Assembly (NCBI GenBank): GCA_022616515.1
Contig: JAKEEQ010000478.1
Span: 1 to 39,974, forward strand
Reading direction: 5' to 3'
Source: Chloroflexota bacterium
Lineage (GTDB): Bacteria; Chloroflexota; Anaerolineae; Aggregatilineales; J027
Length of the DNA: 39,974 bases
Shown piece after piece: positions 17,201 through 23,308 of the stretch. Position 1 is the stretch's first letter, and each line of letters opens with the position of its first letter. The translations under genes and the position numbers were made by a program. A model generated the notes under the pieces. It was not told the DNA's origin. It saw only the letters and a program-made list of their open reading frames with translations, and made no database searches.

Positions 17201-17465
17201 TCAAGGGAAAGACCCGCTTGTTATTCTGGCGGGCGTATGCGAGTTCTTTATGGCAGATTTCACTGGTTAACCAGTGTTCGCTAATGACGCAGATGAAGGA
17301 TTCGCTGTTTTCAATGCCGAGTTCAATTTCGCGTTCCCAGGCTTCGCCACGTGGAATATCCTGCCAGTCCACCCAGACGACGCGATTGACGTCGACAAGG
17401 GCATTGCTCAAATGTTGGGCAAAGGCTCCGTCGCGTCGTGAATAGGAGATAAAGACATCGCTCAT
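14295..17465 (-). CDS. TIR / transmembrane / 14-blade WD40 protein
   Basis: The protein has 1056 residues from the Met with AAGG upstream (an in-frame ATG at 17480 lacks one). Residues 1-~100 are a TIR domain (DVFISYSRRD; WQDIPRGEAW; CHKELAYA), with Glu74 at the position of the NADase catalytic Glu. A helical segment (~140-230) follows, then one transmembrane helix at ~236-257 with a basic cytoplasmic side. A Thr/Pro/Gln/Ala linker with repeated LTPIP units spans ~280-345, followed by 14 WD40 repeats from ~425, enough for two seven-bladed propellers. The predicted topology puts TIR inside and the propellers outside. It is single-gene, convergent with the GIY-YIG gene. Inference: a sensor whose TIR end acts on NAD+ or signals when the propeller detects a ligand. 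Confidence 0.85.
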   Translation of the reverse strand: MSDVFISYSRRDGAFAQHLSNALVDVNRVVWVDWQDIPRGEAWEREIELGIENSESFICVISEHWLTSEICHKELAYARQNNKRVFPLIRQRIEDDVEMRVKGRWMDSPYEQMARDNWEHIRQLNWIFFDDDPKFKKEFNALLKALEEDQPHIKAHTRYQIRALEWERSGQNPSFLMGGDDLAFAEQWLQTADQEQKDPQPTELHRTYILSSRQAEETRKAQELAREKRIRTFQRASAGLAIFVVMAIAAAIFAGVLATDANQERNEANRAANQANTQVFEAGETLTPIPSTLTPVGATLAAGETQIADSQLRVEAANTQAVAAQETLTPIPLTLTPIPVTLTVVAEQIGTEQAELALVQQEVVEGEAKIESLRLAALASNILNEPAGNVETAALLAIRALKTAYTTQADTALVWAMDRSYTRQILRNIGSVLSVDFSIDGRYMLTGSHYTARLWDVKTGEELRQFIGHTDVVTSVAFSPDGRFVLTGSWDSTARLWDVETGEELRQFIGHTDVVTSVAFSPDGRFVLTGGGNMSTRSVELDNTARLWDVETGEELRQFLGHYLAVTSVAFSSDGRYVLTGSWDNATRLWDVEKRVQLRQFGGYTHWWVTSVVFSPDGRYVLTGTSDGNAWLWDAETGEELHQFVGHTDPITSVAFSPEGRYVLTGSGELSGGQDATARLWDVETGEEVRQFTGHTAGVYSVAFSPNGHYVLTGSGDGTVRLWDVETSEELRRFTEHADDVQSVAFSHDGRTVLTGSYDSTARLWDAATGEELRQFTGHTYEVTSVAFSPDGRYVLTGSWDTTARLWDAATGQELRQFTGHTSWVRSVAFSPDRRYVLTGSDDSTARLWDVETGKELRQFIPHTDPVTSVAFSPDGQYVLTGGTDWTARLWDVETGEELRQFGGPAFRVVFSPDGQYVLIGSHDATALLRDVVTGEEFQRFVGHTDPATSVAFSSDGRYLLTGNEDGTARLWNVKTGEELRQFTGHTDWVSSVAFSPDGRYVLTGSGDGTARLWDTDYHDFITYACTRVFRDFTEAERQQYGIPDDEPTCPQFASE
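15877..16093. repeat. 91-base exact direct repeat inside the WD40 region, period 126 bases
   Basis: Bases 15877-15967 are identical to 16003-16093. The 126-base period is exactly one 42-residue WD40 blade (GHTDVVTSVAFSPDGRF...). The identity at DNA level points to very recent blade duplication or gene conversion. Confidence 0.9.
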
Positions 17466-17503
17466 CGTTGCTGCCTTCATTGATTGTCATTGCATTATGA
17501 TGA

Positions 17504-17531
17504 ATTATGACATAAATACTCAGGGAGGCAA
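17504..17531 (-). promoter_or_regulatory. Weak candidate promoter of the TIR/WD40 gene
   Basis: On the minus strand, TTGCCT (17531-17526), a 16-base gap, then CATAAT (17509-17504), about 39 bases before the preferred start. The match is moderate only. Confidence 0.35.
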
Positions 17532-17689
17532 GAATAAGAAGATGCAAGATAGGGTGATATAGTACACTACAGCCAAACAGTCCATGTGCCATCGAGTCGT
17601 GTTGGTAGCACAAATCGCAGAGAACATGAACAATGAATAGGTTCGACTACGATCAGCCTTCAAAAAGACAAAAAATACGAAGCATTCAC

Positions 17690-17983
17690 TTATTTTTTCA
17701 ACTTCCTACGTAGGGTAAGTCCTGGTCTGACAAGTAATCGCTTATGTATCCGGGGGGCAGGCACTAATTCGCCATTTCGTAGCAGGTGGCCTGCTTGCTC
17801 CTGCGGACGATAGATTTCCCGCACTTCGAGAATAAAGAAGTTATCAATCGCAATCTTCTCACCATTTGCCAGCGCTTCGGACCACACCTCAATCAGAGCG
17901 GATACTGCCAGTTCAGCCTGCTTATATGTCAGTCCGCTGCGCCGAGATATTTCACGCACAGTAACTTTCTTCGTAACCGTCAT
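17690..17983 (-). CDS. HU/IHF-family DNA-bending protein
   Basis: A 97-residue protein of the usual HU length. The N-terminus (VTVREISRRSGLTYKQAELAVSALIEVWSEAL) is the helix-turn-helix dimerisation body. GEKIAIDNFFILEVREI then fits the GxxV-x-I-x2-FG-x-F strand region of HU, though FG is replaced by NF. The C-terminal arm is basic (RIHKRLLVRPGLTLRRKLKK). It binds and bends DNA and may help organise the oriT complex or replication of the element. Its ATG overlaps the stop of the coupling-protein gene (ATGA), so it is the last gene of the transfer operon. Confidence 0.85.
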   Translation of the reverse strand: MTVTKKVTVREISRRSGLTYKQAELAVSALIEVWSEALANGEKIAIDNFFILEVREIYRPQEQAGHLLRNGELVPAPRIHKRLLVRPGLTLRRKLKK

Positions 17984-19905
17984 TGCTGCTGCCTTCCCCG
18001 TATGGTTTTGCGTAACTCAGAAACAGGCATCTGTTTTACCTGACGTGCCTGTTTATCCAGTGTTTTTACCGCTTGTTCGGCGCTGTAATCGGTAGCAAGG
18101 CCAAGATCCAGTCCGCGTTCCAGCAGGAGCGGTTCGCGATCACCCGTCTGCCGCAAACGCTGCTGCCAGTCACGGCGCTCATAAAAGCGCGTCAGACGGG
18201 CATGCAGCACGACCTGGGTGGCAAAGCCCGCCTCCACATAGCGGGCAAAGATCGTGCAGTTGCCGCGCTGGGGCGTCATGATCTCATCGACGGTCAAGAG
18301 CGGGCGCTGGCGCACAGTTTTTTCCTCCGCGACGGTGGTTTGCCCGGCAGTTCCGGAATAGTAACTCGCCGTCTCGCCGTCACAGCCGCCGTAGATGATC
18401 TGGGTCGCCAGTCCCGCCAGCAGGGCCTGAGTGCCCGCCTGCCCATAAATCATATGGAACTGCCCCTTGGTCTGGGCCCCAATGAGGATCGAGATGCGGC
18501 GCTTGCGCACCAGATTAACATCCGCCACCAGACTATCGAGCTTACCCAAGGTAGGAAATTCATCAAGGATGACACCCACCGGTACCGGCAGCGGCCCACC
18601 GTTGGCCTCGCCTAATGTGTCGAGATCCATCATGAGCTTGCGCAGGGTCGCCCCCAGATAGGGGGCATAAACGGCCCGCATACGGCCCGGACAGGTCAAC
18701 ACGATGACGGTCGGCTGCTGGATAAGTAAGTCAGCGGTGAAATCACAGGCCGCGGTATTGCCCCGCACCTGCTGTGACGCCCAGCCGGTCAGCGCGGTGC
18801 CCAGCGTGGCGATGACATTGGCGGCAACCTTGCCATCCGAGCGCGTGCTGGCGACAAAGGCATTGGCGAGCAGGGCAGCATCATCGGCCTGGCTACTCAG
18901 CGTTTCAGCTAGTTTGGCGGCATCATTCATGGCGGCATAGATATCCCCCAAATTGGCAAAGCGCAACAGACAGGCGGCCAGCAGGGCGGTAGCACTATCG
19001 GACCAGAAGCGGTTATCGCCGGTGGCGGCAGGCACCAGCACATCCGCGATGGCTCGCGCATCCGAGACGTTGTGAATGCCTTCGGCCAGATTAAAACGCG
19101 GTCCGGTGGCCCGCGTCGGATCGTGGATGATCAGCATATGCCCGGTGATTCTCGCAAAATCCAGAATATGGGGCTGGAGTTCGCCCTGTGGGTCGGCGAT
19201 GATCAGACTGTGGCCGGACTGCATGCGGTCGGCAATAGCAGGCAGGATGACCCCCTGCGACTTGCCACTGCCTGCCGCGCCAATGGTCAGTACGCCGCGT
19301 GCGGCATCTTCCCCGCTGAGGCGCAGGACGCCGGTGTTCCAATCCAGACGGCGCTGCTCATGGCCCCAGAACGCCCCATAGAGTGACATGCCATCCGGAT
19401 CAACCCGGCGGAAGCGGTGAAACTCACGCATGGTGCACAGGTGCGATGAGCCAAGCGCACCACGCACGGTACGCGGCACTCGCCACCGGTCGACCTGTTC
19501 GCGCATGTGACCGCCCTGGCGCAGCCCTTCTTGCAGGACCATATTCAGCCCAAAGACCAGCAGCAGACCGCCCAGACCGGTGAGCAACAGGAGCGCTTGA
19601 TTCACGGTGGGCGGTCCACCGGCGATGGCCTTCAGGACGGGGGAGCTGATCATTGTTTCTGAGGCAAGCTGGACGGCGACACTGCGCATGAGTTGCAGGT
19701 AGACCAGCAGCCCCATTAGTGACATGAGACTATGCACGATGCCGCGCAGCCAACGATCCCGTCCGGAGACGCCGTCACGCATACCGTCACGGCGGATACT
19801 CGGTCCCATCAAGTAGGCAACTAGCCAGGGCAGCGGCAGCGCCAGACACAGCAGGGGCAGCAAACACCACCCCACACTTAACTCCGTCAGCAGCCAATAC
19901 ATCAT
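17980..19905 (-). CDS. virD4: VirD4/TraG-type coupling ATPase
   Basis: A 641-residue membrane ATPase that would bring the relaxosome to the transfer channel. The N-terminal ~125 residues have several hydrophobic segments (about 10-34, 55-75 and 102-122). Walker A GAAGSGKS is at 209-216, followed by ADPQGEL. Walker B is in VGVILDEFPTLGKL, followed by the conserved LIGAQTKGQ. The start is the first of two adjacent ATGs (MMYW), with GAGGG ten bases upstream. It overlaps the preceding 57-residue gene by ATGA. A longer in-frame reading back to 20151 is rejected because it runs through that gene and the SLOG gene in a biased frame. Its stop overlaps the HU start. Confidence 0.93.
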   Translation of the reverse strand: MMYWLLTELSVGWCLLPLLCLALPLPWLVAYLMGPSIRRDGMRDGVSGRDRWLRGIVHSLMSLMGLLVYLQLMRSVAVQLASETMISSPVLKAIAGGPPTVNQALLLLTGLGGLLLVFGLNMVLQEGLRQGGHMREQVDRWRVPRTVRGALGSSHLCTMREFHRFRRVDPDGMSLYGAFWGHEQRRLDWNTGVLRLSGEDAARGVLTIGAAGSGKSQGVILPAIADRMQSGHSLIIADPQGELQPHILDFARITGHMLIIHDPTRATGPRFNLAEGIHNVSDARAIADVLVPAATGDNRFWSDSATALLAACLLRFANLGDIYAAMNDAAKLAETLSSQADDAALLANAFVASTRSDGKVAANVIATLGTALTGWASQQVRGNTAACDFTADLLIQQPTVIVLTCPGRMRAVYAPYLGATLRKLMMDLDTLGEANGGPLPVPVGVILDEFPTLGKLDSLVADVNLVRKRRISILIGAQTKGQFHMIYGQAGTQALLAGLATQIIYGGCDGETASYYSGTAGQTTVAEEKTVRQRPLLTVDEIMTPQRGNCTIFARYVEAGFATQVVLHARLTRFYERRDWQQRLRQTGDREPLLLERGLDLGLATDYSAEQAVKTLDKQARQVKQMPVSELRKTIRGRQQQ

Positions 19906-20075
19906 GTGCGGCGCACCCTCAGTTGGAATACACCGGACAAACCCACACCCACGATCAGCGAGGCCAGCCACAGGCTGCCCACAACCGACGTACCAGCCAC
20001 GTGATGCAGGACCAGCATCAGCAGATTGACCAGGCTGCCGATAGTCAGCAGCCCGGTCAGTATCGCTCGCCTCAC
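19902..20075 (-). CDS. Small two-helix membrane protein between SLOG and VirD4 genes
   Basis: A 57-residue frame with a GTG start that overlaps the SLOG-gene stop (GTGA), and a TGA stop that overlaps the VirD4 ATG (ATGA). Two hydrophobic stretches are visible (about residues 5-24 and 31-50), with arginines at both ends (MRRAIL... and ...LRVRRT). The precise double overlap in a chain of coupled genes is strong evidence that it is real, although it is short and has no ATG. It may be a small partner of the coupling protein, in the way small membrane subunits assist VirD4/TraG proteins; that is inferred from position. Confidence 0.72.
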   Translation of the reverse strand: MRRAILTGLLTIGSLVNLLMLVLHHVAGTSVVGSLWLASLIVGVGLSGVFQLRVRRT

Positions 20076-21352
20076 AGGTCGATGTCCCAGGCGAGCTGCT
20101 GATCAACATGATCCGCCAGGTCATGGGCGGTGTCTTTGTCGATGGTTTCACCGACGTACGGCAGGTGATGGGCCCGCGCCATGCCTTCCACTACGCCCAG
20201 AAAATGATCCAGATCATTGTTGCGGTGCAGGGAATCGACCAACTGCTCACCACATTCCAGTGCCTGGGCAAAGTCGCCCTCATAACAGGGCGTGATATAC
20301 GCCTGCGGGTGGTTGGTCTGCACATCCTGCACGGCCAGCACACAGGTTCGGGCGCGTTTGTCATCAACGTCATCGCGCACGACCCCAATCCACAGCGCGG
20401 TATCTGACTCAAAATCATAATGCGGCAGGCTGTCCAGCGACGGCTGGTCGAAATCGGCATCCAGCTCCAGACCAAATTCGGTCAGGTCGAAGGCATGGAA
20501 GGCGAGCGACTCCGCCAAGTCTCGCTCCAGCTGCGCCGGGTCAACCCCGCACCATTCACAGATTTCCTCCAGACTCGTCCCATGATAGTCGGACGGCTCG
20601 GGCAAGTTGGTCATCGCTGCTACCTCCTTGAGAAAGGCGTCGTAGGCCGGATCGTTCGCCAGTTCAACGTCCGGCACTGGCTCAGGTTGCTCCACGTGGC
20701 GCACTGGCGGAGCGGGTTCCAGATCAGGATCGTAGGTGCGCTCGACGATGCGCATGCGACCACGCTCCATCACCGCCAGATCCGCGTCTTTCCCCTGACT
20801 GGCGGCATAATCAAAGGCGTGTTTGGTGCCGGGTGACCGCCCATTCCAGATCGCTAGCACCCGGTCGGCATTCTCGACCATGCGTTCGTCACGCTCGGGA
20901 TAACCCAGCCGCTTAAGGACCCGCTTGTGTTCCGGTTCATGATAGAGGCCACCCGGATGGATTTCCTGCACCTCCTCGCGCATGGTCTGCACATAGCGGC
21001 AGTGCTGGCTGTCCAGCACCAGCGGGTTGCGCGGGCTGCGGTCCACGCCATATACCAGACAATCCACCCCCTGCACATGGCAGGCTTGCACGACGGCATG
21101 ATCTACCCCCTGCGGGTTGTCGCCGACGATGATGCGCATGTCCTGCTGGTCAGCCCGCTGCACCACCCGGCTGACATAATCCGTCATATGCTGAAGCTGG
21201 TTGATTTCCCACTCACGGCTGCCGGTGATGAGTAGAGCCGGTTTGGCTACCGCATCAATGTCCGGCTGTGGGCCGCGATAGCCGCGCGGATCATTGGGGG
21301 GCGGGGGTTCTTCGGGCTTGATATAGGCGGTATCATAGGTTTTATAGGGCAT
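20072..21352 (-). CDS. SLOG-superfamily (YspA/DUF2493-like) protein with long acidic C-terminus
   Basis: A 426-residue protein. Residues ~38-190 show a Rossmann-like SLOG pattern: LLITGSREW, then IIVGDNPQGVDHAVVQAC, then ADRVLAIWNGRSPGTKHAFDYAASQGK. In related families this fold binds nucleotides or nucleotide-derived ligands. Residues ~200-426 are acidic and helical, with an inner segment (TALWIGVVRDDVDDKRARTCVLAV) that looks like a separate alpha/beta domain I cannot name. The gene begins at the stop of the topoisomerase gene (TGATG) and ends overlapping the 57-residue gene. Its place within the transfer operon suggests a role in the mobile element and not in defence alone. The biochemical role is unknown. 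Confidence 0.7.
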   Translation of the reverse strand: MPYKTYDTAYIKPEEPPPPNDPRGYRGPQPDIDAVAKPALLITGSREWEINQLQHMTDYVSRVVQRADQQDMRIIVGDNPQGVDHAVVQACHVQGVDCLVYGVDRSPRNPLVLDSQHCRYVQTMREEVQEIHPGGLYHEPEHKRVLKRLGYPERDERMVENADRVLAIWNGRSPGTKHAFDYAASQGKDADLAVMERGRMRIVERTYDPDLEPAPPVRHVEQPEPVPDVELANDPAYDAFLKEVAAMTNLPEPSDYHGTSLEEICEWCGVDPAQLERDLAESLAFHAFDLTEFGLELDADFDQPSLDSLPHYDFESDTALWIGVVRDDVDDKRARTCVLAVQDVQTNHPQAYITPCYEGDFAQALECGEQLVDSLHRNNDLDHFLGVVEGMARAHHLPYVGETIDKDTAHDLADHVDQQLAWDIDL

Positions 21353-23121
21353 CAGAGCACCTCACTGGAGAGCGGTTGCAGCACGAGCGGGCGGCGCTTG
21401 TGATAATAGGTGTAGGGACAGGCCGGACGCGCCAGACACACCACGGCGTCCCTGATCTGCACCAGCGGCTGCTGGCACTGCGGGCAGGTCTCATCCAAAA
21501 GCGTCCCGCCGAGCTGGTCAAAGCGAAAAGCAGCGGTGGAAAAAGCCTTGAGTTCAGGCAGGTAGACCTCCCAGAACTGGTTTAGCAGTGTTGGTCGGTC
21601 GGTCTGACCGCGGGCGAGGTGGTGGATGGACTGCCGCCAGCCCCACTGCGCATCCGGCGACAGACTGTCCTTAAAGTAAATGCCCAGCAGTCGGGCAAGG
21701 AATCGTCCCCGCTCGGTCAAGCGCACTTGCCGGGCCGACAAGTCAATCAGTCCCCGCTTTTTGAGCTGCGGTAAGATCTGCGCGATCTGCCGGGGTGGGA
21801 CATATGCCCCCAGCTCGTCCAGCAGGGCGGCGGGTGAGGTCATGGCTTCATCACCGGTCACGGGCACCACCGTCCAGTTATTGAGCACGACCTGATCACC
21901 TTTGTGCAGGCGCGGCGGGAAGTCCGCGCCGGATAACTGCTGGAGTTCCAGCGTAATGCAGTGATTATCCGGACTGGACAAGCGGGCGGTCTGGCGGGTC
22001 AGGCAGTCCGCCGCCAACTGGCTGTCGGCAAACCTGCGCCAGATGAGCCGGTACAGGCGCTGCTGGACACTGCTTAGGTCCTGCGGCATCCCGGCAATGC
22101 GGGTGGGCAGGATGGCATACGCCGATGGCATGCCCGCCTCGGGCAGACTGTGCGCCAGCGGGATGGCCGCCAGGTGACTGTCAGTATGGTCGCGCAGGAA
22201 GTCGCGCATGGCTTTTTCCAGTGCAGCAGGCACCCCGTCGCTGCCGGTCAGCGGATAGGTGATGTGTCCGCCTTCATAGAGCCGCCGCAACTCACGCAGC
22301 GCTTTGGTCGGCGTGAGACCAAGCAGTTGCACCGCCTCCGCCAGCAGAGAGCTGGTGGTATAGGCCGGAGCCGGATAATCCAGCCAGGTGGTGGATTTGG
22401 CCTTTTCGACAGTATAGGTCGTGTCTTCTTGCAATTTGCCAACGGCATCGGCTAACGATTGGTGGGACGCAAACACCGCACCACTCGTATTGCCCACATC
22501 GTGTAACTGAGCCTGAAAGGCAGGCCCATCCGGCAGTACCTGCCAGTGGCCCATGACCGTCCACGCCGGGGTTTTGGGCTGTCCGTCATCGTCATCCGCC
22601 AACTTGTGCAGCGCCACCGCCAGGGCAGGCGTCAGCGTGACCGGCTCATCCATAAATACCGACAGCCCCGGTGACAGGGTATCCTGCACCAGTTGGTCGA
22701 GTGTCACGCGGGCCAGCTCCGCCTCGCTACGCCGCTCGTCCAGCGGACGCGGTTTTTGGAAGGCATCCCGGATCGAGGCCGGGTCCAGCGCCGTCAGCCA
22801 CACGCGGTTCACCGTAGCCTGGACGTCCCCGGCCAGCTCCAGGGCGTGTGCCCCCAGCAGTTCGCCCGGTGTATCTGGCGCAGTGGCAATGTAAATGGCG
22901 TCCGCTTCCGCCACCGCTTCACGAAGCTGCTGAATTTCCTCCTTTTTGGTGGGCAGCGGCTCCCAGTTCAGGGCAAAATCTTGCCGGACATCGACGCCCA
23001 GTGGCTCGTGGGTCAGTTGCATCAGACGCGCCCCCAGCGGCAGTATCTGCCAGTCCGGTCTCAATGCTTCGCGCAGTGGCCCGGCGCAGCGCGGGTTGTC
23101 AATGAGGATCAGGTTGTGCAT
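21352..23121 (-). CDS. Degenerate type IA topoisomerase-like protein
   Basis: A 589-residue protein, shorter than TopA. The N-terminal toprim region is present but altered. The first acidic residue (normally Glu in VIVESP) is Asp8, and the ATDPDREGE block reads ATAPDTPGE (~79-87), so one acidic metal ligand is missing. The central part is clearly topoisomerase IA: AYTTSSLLAEA...TPTKALRELRRLYEGGHITYPLTGSDG. The active tyrosine is at 289, but the MRTDS that normally follows is PLTGS, so the conserved Arg is lost. The C-terminus has a four-Cys zinc finger (CPQC...C...ACPYTYY). ATG 23121 follows GGAG. It may keep single-strand binding while losing strand passage. Such proteins occur in conjugative elements (TraE-like), where they act in DNA processing. 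Confidence 0.85.
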   Translation of the reverse strand: MHNLILIDNPRCAGPLREALRPDWQILPLGARLMQLTHEPLGVDVRQDFALNWEPLPTKKEEIQQLREAVAEADAIYIATAPDTPGELLGAHALELAGDVQATVNRVWLTALDPASIRDAFQKPRPLDERRSEAELARVTLDQLVQDTLSPGLSVFMDEPVTLTPALAVALHKLADDDDGQPKTPAWTVMGHWQVLPDGPAFQAQLHDVGNTSGAVFASHQSLADAVGKLQEDTTYTVEKAKSTTWLDYPAPAYTTSSLLAEAVQLLGLTPTKALRELRRLYEGGHITYPLTGSDGVPAALEKAMRDFLRDHTDSHLAAIPLAHSLPEAGMPSAYAILPTRIAGMPQDLSSVQQRLYRLIWRRFADSQLAADCLTRQTARLSSPDNHCITLELQQLSGADFPPRLHKGDQVVLNNWTVVPVTGDEAMTSPAALLDELGAYVPPRQIAQILPQLKKRGLIDLSARQVRLTERGRFLARLLGIYFKDSLSPDAQWGWRQSIHHLARGQTDRPTLLNQFWEVYLPELKAFSTAAFRFDQLGGTLLDETCPQCQQPLVQIRDAVVCLARPACPYTYYHKRRPLVLQPLSSEVL

Positions 23122-23296
23122 CGGCTTCTCCAGTGTCAGTCGGGATTAAATCTTCAAGTGTGTCGTCAGGTGGTCGGGTGAGGGCCGTGGCCTGCTCAAG
23201 CTGCCGCTGGCGCAGCACCAGCCACAGCGGCCACTCGCGGAAGGCGTCATAGGCTTCCTGCTCCACCTCGGCAAACACCTGCGTCGATGACGTCAT
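23099..23296 (-). CDS. Small unrecognised protein, translationally coupled to the topoisomerase gene
   Basis: A 65-residue frame with one of the best ribosome sites in the window (AAAGGAGG six bases before ATG 23296). It lies 12 bases after the VirB4 stop and overlaps the topoisomerase start by 23 bases. The product is acidic at the end (DDTLEDLIPTDTGEADAQPDPH), with an amphipathic helix (EQEAYDAFREWPLWLVLRQR) and no membrane span. The operon position and ribosome site support it as a real gene; family unknown. Confidence 0.7.
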   Translation of the reverse strand: MTSSTQVFAEVEQEAYDAFREWPLWLVLRQRQLEQATALTRPPDDTLEDLIPTDTGEADAQPDPH

Positions 23297-23308
23297 GCGT
23301 CTCCTCCT

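Noticed and set aside
19906-20151. Extended N-terminus of the VirD4 protein.
   Set aside because: It would overlap the SLOG and 57-residue genes in an unnatural frame. The overlapping ATGA start at 19905 and the hydrophobic MMYWLL N-terminus are better.
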